DNA from: Tetragonia tetragonoides
Taxonomy: Eukaryota; Streptophyta; Magnoliopsida; Caryophyllales; Aizoaceae
Direction of reading: 5' to 3'
DNA length: 64,000 nucleotides
Assembly (NCBI GenBank): GCA_038025085.1
Contig: CM076143.1
Location: forward strand, 50,166,501 to 50,230,500
The notes under the pieces are model-generated. The model did not search any database. It was not told the origin of the DNA and saw only the letters and a program-made list of their open reading frames with translations. The position numbers and the translations under genes are program-made. Every line of letters begins with the position of its first letter. Within the stretch, counting starts at the first letter, position 1. Positions 12,446 through 23,426 of the stretch are shown piece by piece.

Positions 12446-12795
12446 CATCTGTTTTCAAGTCTATTTATTTTATTTTTATTTTTTTTCTTTTCTGTTTGTT
12501 AAATAATTAGTAGCTTGCATGACTGTTATTTTGTCCTTACTGTTTTAGGGATGTATATTTAGTCCCTCTTTTTTTCTATTTTAGTGTTTACTTAGGATGG
12601 CTCTATGTCAATTAGAGGGGTGGCTGCATGATATGTATTGGGGTGGCTTCAGGATATATAAAGGGGTGGCTCCAAGATATATATAAAGGGATGGCTCCAA
12701 CATTACTTGTTGGGTGGTTTCCTGTTAATTTCCCCTGGTGGCTCCTGTACTACGTTCTGGGTGGCTCCATCAGAATACTGAGGGTGGCCCCATCA
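12446..12795 (+). repeat. Motif module, copy 2 (3' of the Ulp1-like gene)
   Basis: This duplicates 9682-10035 with the same block order: TTTTCAAGTCT, TAGTAGCTTGCATGACT, TTACTGTTTTAGGG, TAGTCCCTCTTTTT, then GGGTGGCTCCA copies. It lies between the convergent genes rather than in an intron. Confidence 0.8.
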
Positions 12796-14297
12796 GAATA
12801 CTGAAGAAGAAGTAAACCTGCCACCTCATGTAGAGCCACCACCAAATGGACACAATCAAACACAAATAGCACAAACTCAAATACACCAAATCACCTTTAC
12901 AAGTAGCACTACTCAGTGCTTTAGGATGAACATCAAAACAAACAGTAAAGACACTTCACAAATTGCTAACAAAATGGTCAAGCTTCTCCTACAACTTCGC
13001 AGGCACGCAAACAGCCAATATCCCCTTAATACATCAACAATGTTACTTAATTGTTCTCAACAAATGTTTAAGCATAACAAGCTTTCCTACACTAGTTTAA
13101 AATAGATGAGGATTAGGGGTTTTGCTGCCAAATTCCCTCCTTGCAGATTGTCCTGTGTTGTGTTCTGTGTTTGCCGCTCGCTTTCTTTTGCTGAAATTTG
13201 TTGCCATTCTTTGTTTTCTGCCCTTTGTGTTGTTTGGGACTGGATCAATCACAATTGTTGATGAAGAGCTTTCAAAATTGGTAGAAGAGCAGTGGGTTTG
13301 TTCTTCAACTTGTGTATGTGACAGAATTTCTGTAATTTCCTCGAGATATCTCTTGAAGCAGTTTTCGAGATGTTCTTGAGCTTCCAAAGAATCTGTACAT
13401 TTCAAAACCAAGTTATAGTAACTCCTACGGTCCTACCTATCTTTTGGCGCCAAGGATGGGATGTTGGCTTTTCTGATGTTCCTCCTTTTTTCGTTTTCAT
13501 TGTTGTCCCAAACTTCAGATTTGGCATATTTTGTCAATCTCTTCTTAATGTATCTCTCTGGAATTTCAAACATGTTATTGATGTTCAGCACCCTAAGGCA
13601 ATGGAAGCAAAGCCACCTTGCTTCTTCAAAGTTCTTGCAAGTACAGTCCATTGTGCATTCAATGCAATCGAAAATTACTTCATGCTTGTAATTCCATTCA
13701 GCATCAGTGCTGACCTCGTAGTAAACCTTGCTGCCATCCATTTTCTGCACTTTTGCGTATGTGGATAGGCATGCCATGTATTGCCGCTCAAACTCTTTGT
13801 ACAGTGAAAGTGTATAAACTTGAGCAGCTTGTTTGAGCAAAGCATTTTTCGGAATACCACAAGACGCAGCTGACCTACTGCATTGAAATTCCAAGTCCCT
13901 CTCAGTCCTTCTCCATCTCTTGAGAGTAGCATCAAAGACTTTCATAAACTGAGTTAATGTTGTTGTGTGATTTGCCTTGAATCCAACAGCGTTGTTTGTG
14001 CTTTCACTTCTTTGTGATGAAAGAAATCCGACTGAGAAAAAGTCTTTGCTAAGAGTCGTGCACCACTTGTCTTTTAAGTTGTACAAGCGCTGAAACCAAG
14101 GCTCATTTTGCAACTCATACTTTGAAATCATAGCCCACCAGCAACTCTCAAATTCTTGTTCATCGGAGCAAAACATTAGACACTTTCTGAATCGTCCTTA
14201 AATCTCAGGTCTGATTTCATATGGCCAAAATGGGAAACAACATTCTTCTGAAGATGCCATAGGCATAATCGATGCCTTGTTTGTGGAAAGGCCTAAA

Positions 14298-14476
14298 TAA
14301 GAGAAGAATACAATATATATAAATGATGAATAGAATTCACATTCGATGAAAATAATAATATGGAAAAGGGGGTGCCTAGCATTGATATTAGGGGTGGCTC
14401 TATATGAAGGCATGAGGTGGCTATCAGTAATATCAGGGGGTGGCTCCATGTGGGGATGGGAATGACTCCATAAAAA
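14298..14476 (+). repeat. Intron module of the transposase gene, copy 1
   Basis: It reads GAATACAATATATATAAATG, GAATTCACATTCGA, GGGGGTGCCTAGCATTGA, then AGGGGTGGCTCTATATGA and GGGGGTGGCTCCATGTGG. The same series is present at 15980-16150. It lies between transposase coding blocks, so it is intronic there. The plus-strand motif orientation is kept although the gene is on the minus strand. Confidence 0.8.
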
Positions 14477-15974
14477 ACACCTACAGACTCTAATGTGTGG
14501 GATGAAGCTTAGCAAGTGCAGGCCTTGTAGCCCTTGTCTATCACATATGGAGGGGAAGAAATCAATAGTATCTTCAAGCACCATTCACCAAAACACAAAG
14601 GACATGAAAACCAGCAAACCTGAACTGAGAGAAACAGAGAAATTCAGGTGTAAATTATTTTCATTATCTTTGAATAATATGACAGTTACAGACTTACAAG
14701 TTTCGACTAATAAATCGCTCCACAGAAACACTTAAAACACATACTAGCTACATATATGAAAATTAGAAATCTGTGATGACAACATGGCTACTAAACCTCA
14801 CCCCCAATATCCTTCTAAGAATACAATGCTATGAAAAACACAGAAAAACACAGCTGCACAACCAACTGTAACAATAGGATTTATAGTCAAAGTGGAGACT
14901 TAAACAGCTATAATGTTCAAACACAATAAGAGTCAAAGAAAAGTATTACCTTTGATATTGCACCAATCATTGCAAGATCTTGATCAGTGAAGATGCTTAT
15001 TGGGCATTTCAAGCCCATTGACTTCTTAAAGGTCTCAAACAGCCAGACAAATGACTCCTTTGTTTCATCCGCCAAGAAGGCACTTGCAAACAAAACATTG
15101 CTCCAATGGTTGTTCACCCCAACAAACGGTGCTCAGATGAGATTGTACTTGTTTGTCCGGTAGGTCGTGTCAAAAACCACCACATCCCCATATATCTTGT
15201 AGTCTTCTTTCATCATAGAGTCTCTCCAAAACATAGCTACCAAACGGCCATCTGTACCTACCCTAACCCTAAAAACAAAAAACCAGGATCATCGGCTTCC
15301 TTTTTCTCAAGGATGCTCAAAACATTTTGCGCATCCCCTCCCTTCAATTTCTTTCATCCTAAGCTTGTAGACAAAGTTCTCGTGGTCTTTGAAGGTGTGA
15401 CCAAGGATATCATCACCTCCTGCATCATCAGACATGCAAGAGTACGACTCTGATGCTCCTAGCCCACTGTTTGTCTTTCTTTCTATTTCCACTCCCTTCT
15501 CTGTTGTTATTTTCCTCTCTTACAGGTGTAGATGTTGCCATTGAGGTCTTGTTAAAGCGTGACTATGTTCCAATGCATGTTGAGCCACTTCATACACTCC
15601 GTCATCATTCAACTTCACTCGTATATAAGCTTTGCAGCCTGTACGAGTTTCTGGCACTGTCCTTTTCTTTGCCTTAACTTCACCTGCCTCAGTGCTACTA
15701 TTCACAGCAACGCTGGTTTTCTTAGAAGGTACCTGAAAGCCGTTACAAGAACAGTAAAAGTATTTCTCAACTATCTTGTTCCCGCCCGTTGAAAATCTAT
15801 GCTTCCCTTTTCTAACATTAAAACCATTCGCATATGCATGGTTCTTGTATACATCAAACATTTCCTCAATGGTTTTTGTAGTGAAACCTTCAAGAAGTCC
15901 AGAACACGCTAACATTGCAAAGAAAAAGTGTGAGTCACCCCTTGAATAGACATATATGAACAATACTATTATAA

Positions 15975-16150
15975 GAAAGAATACAATATATAAATGATGA
16001 GTAGAATTCACATTCGACGAAAGTAATAATATGGGAAAGGGGGTGCCTAGCATTGAAATCAGGGGTGGCTCTATATGAGGCATGAGGTGGCTACCAGTAA
16101 TATCAGGGGGTGGCTCCATGTGGGTATGGGGGGTGACTCCATAAAAAACA
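15975..16150 (+). repeat. Intron module of the transposase gene, copy 2
   Basis: This is the second copy of the module at 14298-14476, about 90 percent alike by eye. It sits in the intron before the FAR1 domain exon. A shorter third copy lies at about 16455-16540. Confidence 0.8.
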
Positions 16151-16454
16151 CATAGACTTAGGGGTGGTTCTATACTACACAGTATTCAATACTACATTCC
16201 TACCCATCAAATCTAATTCTACGACTTTCAGAATCGAAACAGTTCTAGTCTTTTCACCAAGCTTTGTCAATAAGATGGATGGAATGCACCTTGTCATGAG
16301 CATCCGGCATTTTTTTGCTACAGGATTTTGGTGCTGTTGGTCAATTATCTCATGTTGTTATCTGTTATGGAGGTACCTCTGTCCTGAATTAGTAGTCGTT
16401 TCACTACTACAAATATGGTATTAGAGTTCAGCATTATTCCTTTGATCTTAGAAT

Positions 16455-16545
16455 GGTTGATATCAGGGGTGGCTGTATATGAAGCAAGAGGTGGCTACCA
16501 GTGATATCAGGGGGTGGCTCCATGTGGTGAAGGGGGTGACTCCAA
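16455..16545 (+). repeat. Intron module of the transposase gene, partial copy 3
   Basis: It holds ATCAGGGGTGGCTGTATATG, AGGTGGCTACCAGTGATATC and GGGGGTGGCTCCATGTGG, matching the second half of the modules at 14.3 and 16.0 kb. Confidence 0.75.
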
Positions 16546-17824
16546 AAAAAAAAGGGTAATTTTCATTTGAAATCCGCATGTTAGCTAGAAAACTAGTTCC
16601 CTAATTAACCTTTTTCCACTATGCCAACCAACAATGACAGCGTAAAGATTCCCGTGGAACATAGTGAATACTTTAGACTCTAGAGTACTTTATTATAACA
16701 TGCTCTACTGTGAACTGCCTAGCTTAATTCCTGAATCAACATGTTAACCCCAGTAGGCCCTATGCTTTTCAATGTAGTACTCCTATATGATCGAGTAGTT
16801 AATTATTGATCGACCTTCTTTGAGGACTAACTAAATGCGCGCATAACAACTAATTTTTCAAACGTATTAAAGCCTAGAAATTAAAGAGTGAGACTAATAA
16901 GAAGCTAGCTGTGATAAGTAGGATTAATTAATATAACAAGCAGTAGAGCCAACTAGGCTAGTAATATATATAGGTCGGGCTAGCCTACAGACTCTAATGT
17001 CTTTCCAGTACTGTAAATTAAGTGGATAATGAACTAGCAAGCCAATGTTGCATACTTGCATAATGTCCAACATCCTTGAGCTACAAGTTCTGTGGCATAT
17101 GATACACTACAAACTTATGCTCACAATATATTTGCAGTCCCAGTTTAAGCTTGCAATATGAATCTTGTAAGCTGTGACAATTTTGTTCCTTATATATTCA
17201 TATGAGTTATTCCAGTTCTACATAATAATTCCAAAGGAACATACTTAAACGACAACAGCAAACCCACAAAATAATTCACCTATAAAACCCTAAATCATAC
17301 TAGAGCCACCCCCAACCCTAAATCGACACAAATTTTTGATATTCATCCATTCGCAATTCAATAGAATCAATGTTAATATATATTATGAAAATAATCGAAA
17401 GGCAAATCAGAAATTTTAAATTGAAAATCAAAGCAAATCCAAAAGTACCATTAAAATCGAACAATGCCACATTAACAAAGTTGTTACCAATGATTGTTGC
17501 ATCTTCTCCATCTTCAATCATTTCTGTATCTTCAATCGGTTCTCCATCTTCAAATTGTTCTCCGTCTTCAAATTGTTCTTCAGTTTCAATGGCGTTGTTT
17601 CGATCTTCACCCATCTTCAATGGCGTTTTTGCGGGGAAGAGAGCGAGAAAAAGAAGCGCTCTGTTTGCAAATTAAAGCAGGAGGAATAATAAAGGGAGAG
17701 GAGGTTAAAAATAAAATTTCAATTTCGGCCCCCAACTTTTCTGTAATTTCGCGCGCGTCCCTAAATTAATTGCAACTTAGTCCTTCGTCTATGGTGGACT
17801 AAGTCCACCCAAGATGAACTGTTT

Positions 17825-18735
17825 TTAGGCTCAACAGACCCCGAGCGCCTCCTATGTCCCTTAGGGGTGTTTCGTATGATGTGGTGTGAAAATATGCACC
17901 ATTGTTCCGAGACCTCTCGGAAGCCCAAAAAAACGTGGAGTATAGCCTTCGTTTTCGGCTTCCCGGGGCAGGGTGTCATTTTTTACCAAACTTCTCCAAG
18001 GGGTCTACCATAACCTTAGAGTACCCTCAGTGCCCCAGGAAGGACATCTGGATCCTCGAACTTAGATATTACCCATGTCTTTGGTGTTCTAACTCTTACA
18101 CCAGTGTCCCATAAAACGCCCTAGAGGTGTTCCATGCGATGTGGTGTGAAAATATCCATCTTCGCTTCGGAGCCTCTCGAAAGCCCAAAAAACGTGGATT
18201 ACAGCTTTCGTTTTCGGCTTCCCGGGCCCCAGGTGTCATTTTTGTCCAAACTTATTCAGGGGGTATATCATGACCCTAGAGGACCCTCGGTGCCCCGGAA
18301 GGGACATCTGGATCCTCGAACTTTTATATCCCCCATGCCTTTGGTGTTCCTGCTCTTATACAAGTGTCCTGTAAAACGCCCTTCCAAGCTTATCAAGGAC
18401 CAGATAAGCTACCCCGAGGGCTTCCATGTCCCCTAGGGGTGTTCAGTGCGATGTGACTCGAAAATATTTAGCTTCGTTTCGGGGCCTCCCGGAAGCCTAA
18501 AAAACGTTGGCTTCCCTGGGTCCGGGTGTCGTTTTTACCCAAACTTCTCCGGGGGCTCTATCATGAACCTAGAGTACCCTTGGTGCCCCGGGAGAGACAT
18601 CTGGATCCCCGAGCTTTGATATCACCCATGCCTTTGGTGGTCTGGCTTTTAGACTAGTGTCCTGTAAAACACCCTTCAAAGCCTATCGTGGACTGGATAA
18701 GTGACCACAAGGGGATCACATGTTCCCTTGTGGTG
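17825..18735. repeat. Satellite-like 312-bp family, about three units
   Basis: The AAAACGTGGAGTATAGCC-type core recurs near 17930, 18187 and 18497, spaced about 257 and 310 bp. Shared blocks include TATCATGACCCTAGAGGA, CATCTGGATCCTCGAAC and GTGTCCTGTAAAACGCCC. The block begins about 12 bp after the right end of the large Mutator-like element. No gene is encoded. Confidence 0.8.
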
Positions 18736-20003
18736 TTCCGTGCGATGTGTTGCAAAAATAGAGGACCTCCGGTGCCTCAGGACTGTCATTCGGGTCCCCG
18801 GATTCCGATTTCACCAATAGAACATGGGACGAGGGCGCAGAGAAATAGGACATGGCGCTTACTGGGCGCTGGGACATGGGTCACCCATATTGTGTTTCAA
18901 TAAAAAATAAAATCTATGTGTTTAGTTCATTTCGATCCATTGTCTACTATGATAATCTTTGATAGAAGAATTTTATAACAGAGTATTCTCAAGATTGTCA
19001 ATAAAAGGCTAGTAATGTTTTTCTAAGCACTCAGTTAAATATAGATCAAAGTTTACAATATGACTAATCATAATAAGTAGAACTATTATGCAACAAACAA
19101 TGTCATTCAGGGGTAGCTATCTCTAACTTTTATGAAGGCATCACACAAGCCAATGAATTGAGTTTTTTTGGTCAACGGCTAATACATGGTCAGTGAATGA
19201 CTATTACCATGACTTGCCCTTCCCCCAACACTTTAAAATTTTACCTAAACAAATTAAGAGTCGGGCTGCTTATGAACCTCTCCAAATCCGGTCTTGGTAT
19301 TGTTTTAGTTTTATTTAGCAGTTAGTCACAAAATTAGCACCAAAAAAGAAAAAAGAAAAAAGAAAATTATTACAACAAAGTTAGAAGCGAGGCAACCCAT
19401 CAGAAAATATTAAATCAAAATAAAAATAAAAAAGAGCTGAATAAACATCCCGTGTATCACACGAGCATGCACACTAGTAATAATAAAAAGGCAAAAGTAA
19501 GATGAGAATATAGTTTTTGGAAAGCAGAGAAAACTATCTATTGAGAGGGCATCTTCATCAAAGAGGTTTGTGAGAGACCTTTGTGTCATGCTACATCATA
19601 ACCCTACAAACTTCACTTCTCCACAACCCTCACTTTTTCACAAATCTCTATTGCCTTATTGTAAAAAAGATGTAAAGAGTATTTTTTATGATAAAAACAT
19701 ACTCCTGTATACCTCTCCCATTAAAACAAACCTTCAAATACCTTCACTTTTATTCTTTTGTTATTTTTTTTTTTTTATTTAACCCACAAAGCATGTTTGC
19801 GCAGACAAAGCTAATTTCTTGAAAAATCTCAAAAAATTATGCTCCCATTGAAAAGAAAAACGCTAATATGTGAGGGCTTTTTGCATCTGACACAAAATTC
19901 CTTAAACCTTTAATGGAGATGCTTTTATGACATCAATGGCCTACATGACATCTAGGATACAAGTTGTGACAATTATTTATTATCATGCATATTCATTACT
20001 CAG
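18736..20003. other. Intergenic, nothing recognised
   Basis: AT-rich sequence with short A and T tracts. No coding region, inverted repeat or family match was found. Confidence 0.4.
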
Positions 20004-20017
20004 AATTATGTCATTTA

Positions 20018-20206
20018 TACCAATAAGGGGTTGGTATGAGTGGTTCGGCATTCTCATCCCTTAAGTAAGGTCAATGGTTCGAATCTTGTGAATGGAAAAA
20101 CTATTTAGTGGGAGCACTTTACCCTTTCGTGGGCGACCCAATATAAATATGATTACTCTTGGCCCAAAAGACTTAAGTGAACCTGTGATCAAACCAAAAT
20201 AAAAAA
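20018..20206 (+). mobile_element. tRNA-derived SINE, about 190 bp
   Basis: A-box-like TTGGTATGAGTGGTTCGG and B-box GGTTCGAATCTT are spaced as in tRNA-derived SINEs, and the element ends in an A-rich tail. The target duplication AATTATGTCATTTA / AATTATGTCATCTA flanks it at 20004-20017 and 20207-20220. The element at 62429-62597 (minus) shares its layout, with CCCTTAAGTAAGG-like and TTTACCCTTTCGTG-like words. Confidence 0.85.
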
Positions 20207-20220
20207 AATTATGTCATCTA

Positions 20221-20875
20221 TTATGTGGACGTGTAGGTACGATTAATGTATATAGCAAGTTAGCAACAATGGAAAGAAGATTAATTACTTTCGGTAATGG
20301 GTAGACCCCTGATTCATTCAAAACCTCATATTGGATTTGTAGCTCTTAACAATATTAAAAAAGATTGTCTCAATACTAGAGTATTCATGATGTCACACAT
20401 CACCATCCATAGTAGCCCGGCATCGAGTATGATATTTTCAACCATAAATTGTTATGGACAAGAAATTTCTGAAATTAACTACAAAGTACATAACGACAAT
20501 TATTTGCAATTTTAGTGGCAACATATTGATAAAGAAAATGAAGGAACTTTTTGAGTAACACCTAAGCAAATAACGGAATATAACGGTTAACGGCAATGTA
20601 TTTGCATGACCCTTTGCGATTCTGCTGGGCCATTATACAATAACTGAAGTTTTTAGAAGAAGAAACTTAAATCAATTAGCCGCCCTGCGTCATTAGCTCA
20701 TTATGTGTGAAGCACAAACAATAGCTTATACAACCCTTAAAAATACGCAATTTTAATTTTTACCAAATTTTCCTAATTTGACCCAATTGTCCGCACTTGT
20801 CCCCAATTTCTAGTCAGACTCCCCAGTTGTCCCCAATTGCTCCCCTCCAGTCAGCAAATTTCAGCTGAAAAGAAC
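20221..20875. other. Intergenic, nothing recognised
   Basis: No coding region seen. It ends at the diverged AATCAGTG-type repeat that follows. Confidence 0.4.
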
Positions 20876-21115
20876 GAGCTCTTATTCGGTAAGGTCCTGT
20901 CACTGATTCCTACACCAATTCAATAAGATATTGTCACTAGTTCTGTGATTTAGGAATAGAATGTATTCTTTTCCACTGATACTGTATTCTCCATTGATCT
21001 CATAAGGTCATGTTACTGGTTTTCACAGATTGGGTAAGATCTTGCCATGTAATTGAGTAAGATTTTATCACTGATTTCTATCAATTGAATATGATTTAAT
21101 AAGTGAAAAGAACAC
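20876..21115. repeat. Diverged copy of the AATCAGTG MITE family
   Basis: It opens with GAAAAGAACGAGCTCTTATT and closes with AAGTGAAAAGAACACACCC. In between are iterated CTGATT words with GTAAGGTCCTGTCAC. The left end is not well preserved. Confidence 0.5.
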
Positions 21116-21354
21116 ACCCAGAACAAGACTAATAGCACAATGTCACATAAAAAATCCTGTCACAAAGCGTTTCTTGCCATGTATTGTAAGATCAAAAAAA
21201 CTAGAGTTACAACCTATGTATAGTACACCCACTTTTATGTACCTATTTCTCTCCTCTCCCTTTTTTCAACATACCCAAGTTACCCCCTGAAATCCAATGG
21301 AGGGGAGAGAGATAGACACAAGGACATGTTTGTGTATAATACACATAGGGTGTG

Positions 21355-21698
21355 GGGTGTGTTCTTTTCTACCTATTAGACCTTACCTGATCAGTGATAA
21401 TAAGTGGCAAGACTTTACCCAATCAATGAGAGTCAATGGCTAGACCTTCCTGAATCAGTGAGAGTCAGTGGCATGGCATTACTCAATCAGTGCAAATAAG
21501 TGGAGGACCCATATTTCTACTCAGATAATCAGTGGCAGGACCTTACTCAATCAGTAAGAATTAGTAGAATGACCTTATCGGATGTCTGAATCAGTACGTG
21601 GAAATCAGTTGTTGGATATCACCCAATTAGTAAGAATCAGTGATAATATCTTATTCAATTAGTGAGAATCACTGAAAATAAGTAGAAAAGAACGCACC
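21355..21698. mobile_element. AATCAGTG MITE family, copy
   Basis: Left end GGTGTGTTCTTTTCTACC, right end reverse complemented GGTGCGTTCTTTTCTACTT. The interior is a run of about 30-bp units of the type AATCAGTGAGAATCAGTGGC plus AGACCTTACTC. No clear target duplication. Confidence 0.7.
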
Positions 21699-22065
21699 GA
21701 TAATGGGTTGGAGAAAGGGTAGGAAAAAAAACGTACTCTTTTCGAGTCTTGACGGTCTGCCTCTCCCCTCAACAAACTGACAACCATGACCTACACGTCA
21801 GACCTGTAAAGCAAAATCCAGTCCCCTTCACGCACCTTTTCCAGTTCTCACCAATCACCATTCAATATTCATTCTAGCCTTCCACTGCTATTTCTTTTTC
21901 ATTTTTCGTTTTTTCATTTTTCGTTTTCATTTTCATGTGGGGATCCCTTTCACATTGGTTTATAATAAACCCCGGCCACGGCTCCCAAGTCCCACCTTCC
22001 GAAACCAAAATCCATAAAATATTCCAGTTCATTTTGATATTGATATTAATATTGATATTGATGTG

Positions 22066-22068
22066 TAT

Positions 22069-22102
<34 letters not shown>

Positions 22103-22105
22103 GTA

Positions 22106-22146
<41 letters not shown>
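22066..22146. repeat. AAT trinucleotide microsatellite
   Basis: About 80 bp of TAA/AAT repeats with two TAG interruptions. The poly-isoleucine reading frames over it are artefacts. Confidence 0.95.
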
Positions 22147-22147
<1 letters not shown>

Positions 22148-22306
22148 GGGTAGGTCAATTTTTAAGGTAGATTAGTTGGTGTATCCTACAAGCATTTGGA
22201 CGTGTTTTGTATCGAGATGGGAACTTGACTTGAGAAGTCGTTCATTACAAGTAGGAACAAGGGTTTGTATTTTTCTTTTTTTTTGGGGTTGTTTCAATAT
22301 GACTAA

Positions 22307-22479
22307 GGTCCTGTTTTTTTCGTCGATTCCATGCTGCATTTCGCTCCGTTCCAATCTGTTCCGCATTCTGTACTTCATTTTGTCTCACATTTTTTTTGAA
22401 TTATCCGCGCCGTGCCGTTCCGTTCCAATCCGTTCCGTTCCTCACCGTCCCGCACCATTCTGTTGAAGAGAACATGGTC
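22307..22479. mobile_element. Tourist-like MITE of the CCGTTCC family, copy A
   Basis: TAA duplication at 22304-22306 and 22480-22482. Ends GGTCCTGTTTTTTTCGTCG and, reverse complemented, GACCATGTTCTCTTCAAC. Inside are CCGTTCC words and TTTTGTCTCACATTTTTTTT. Confidence 0.75.
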
Positions 22480-22620
22480 TAACTGTTTTCTTTTTTACTT
22501 TTTCAATCCAAACGAAGCATACTAATTTGCGCAATAATTTTACATACGGTAGGGAAGAGGAAAATAACCCATAGTCTTAATCCCAGGCCGGGGGGGGGGA
22601 GGAATCAACTTTCAGACTTA

Positions 22621-22850
22621 GGCCCTGTTCTTTTCGTCGTTTCTATGCTGTATTTTGTTCCGTTCCACACCGCGCTGTAATTTCCGTTCTGTTCTGCACC
22701 GCACCGTAATTTTCGTTCCGTTCCGTACTACACAAGTTATATTTATTATTCCATTCCGTCCCGCGCTGCAATTTATGTTTTGTTCCACACCGCGCTGCAA
22801 TTTCCGTTCCGTTCCTTTCCTCACCGTCTACCATTGACGAGAACAAGGCC
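22621..22850. mobile_element. Tourist-like MITE of the CCGTTCC family, copy B
   Basis: TTA duplication at 22618-22620 and 22851-22853; ends GGCCCTGTTCTTTTCGTCG and GGCCTTGTTCTCGTCAATGG (reverse complemented right end). The interior repeats CCGTTCCGTTC and ACCGCGCTGCAATTT. Confidence 0.85.
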
Positions 22851-23093
22851 TTAATATCACCAACTATATATGTGTAAGTTAATGAATAATTATGGTGTAT
22901 TCTTTTCTATTGAACTTACCCTCATCTGTTGTTCTTTGTCAATAAGAGAAAAAAGCAAGAATTTGGTATTTCATTGACCACCGTAAAGTTATTATAAACA
23001 AAAACATATAAGCTTGTATATTGTAGATTTAAAAAGGTAAAAAAAAAATTCTAATGTTAACTTTACATAATAGGATGTGTTATTCTCCATTTA

Positions 23094-23215
23094 GGTCCGA
23101 TTTTCTTTAACAGAATGGTGCGGGACGGTGAGAAACGGAACGGCGCGGTACAGATAAAATGAAGTGTATAATGCAGAACGAAATGGAGCATGGAGATGAC
23201 AAAAATAACAGGGCC
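23094..23215. mobile_element. Tourist-like MITE of the CCGTTCC family, copy C (reverse orientation)
   Basis: TTA at 23091-23093 and 23216-23218. The core ACAGAATGGTGCGGGACGG is the reverse complement of the right end of copy D. The copy is short (122 bp) and abuts copy D, sharing one TTA. Confidence 0.75.
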
Positions 23216-23218
23216 TTA

Positions 23219-23426
23219 GGCCCCGTTCTTTTCGTCGTTTCCATGCTGCATTCCGTTCCGTTTCGCACCGCACCGTAATTTCCGTTCCGTTCTGCACACA
23301 CAAGTTATATTTATTACTCCATTCCGTCTCGTGCTGCAATTTCTGTTCAGTTCCGCGGTGCGATTTCCGTTCCGTTCCGTTTCATTCCTCACCGTCCCGC
23401 ATCATTCCGTTGACAAGAACATGGCC
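23219..23426. mobile_element. Tourist-like MITE of the CCGTTCC family, copy D
   Basis: It begins GGCCCCGTTCTTTTCGTCG directly after copy C and ends in TTGACAAGAACATGGCC. The right flank is TAA rather than TTA, so the duplication is imperfect. Confidence 0.75.

Larger units (their letters stand above)
13097..17614 (-). pseudogene. FAR1/MULE transposase gene of the Mutator-like element, degenerate
   Basis: The likely start is ATG at 17614; a first exon (17488-17614) encodes an acidic peptide rich in EDGE repeats. It joins in phase (ATTG|CG) to an exon starting at 15908, which carries a FAR1-type zinc-binding DNA domain (YANGFNVRKG, GCKAYIRVKL, HSHALTRP). Next come transposase blocks: GDVVVFDTTYRTNKYN, NNHWSNVLFASAFLADETKESFVWL and IFTDQDLAMIGAI, with the first two acidic catalytic residues visible. 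Then follows 14176-13433 with the SWIM motif DCTCKNFEEARWLCFHC, and a C-terminal piece (13411-13097) with the NTKGRKQRM word. Breaks: TAA at 15520, a frameshift near 15260, TGA inside NLI-APFVG near 15130, and others. The product would bind and mobilise the element; this copy cannot. Confidence 0.85.
4477..17813. mobile_element. Large Mutator-like element carrying a Ulp1-type protease gene and a FAR1-type transposase gene
   Basis: The ends are matching inverted sequences. The left end reads CTTGTATAGAC-TTA-GTCCATGG, interrupted by a Tourist-like MITE after GAC; the right end, reverse complemented, reads CTTGGGTGGACTTAGTCC. The 257-bp element at 57972-58228 has the same ends (CTTGTGTGGACTTAGTCC). 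Inside are a plus-strand Ulp1-like gene (5918-12245) and a minus-strand FAR1/MULE transposase gene (13097-17614), convergent and both broken. Known Mutator-like groups with Ulp1-like genes include Kaonashi elements in Arabidopsis and CUMULE in melon, so this belongs to that general class by gene content. No convincing 9-11 bp target duplication was found at the ends, so the boundaries are provisional. Confidence 0.8.

Noticed and set aside
13370..13768. A 132-aa plus-strand frame
   Set aside because: It is the shadow of the SWIM-containing transposase exon on the minus strand.
20030..20085. A tRNA gene
   Set aside because: Only A- and B-box-like words are present; flanking target duplication and A tail identify a SINE, and no cloverleaf is evident.
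21874..22158. Poly-isoleucine frames on both strands
   Set aside because: They read through an AAT microsatellite.
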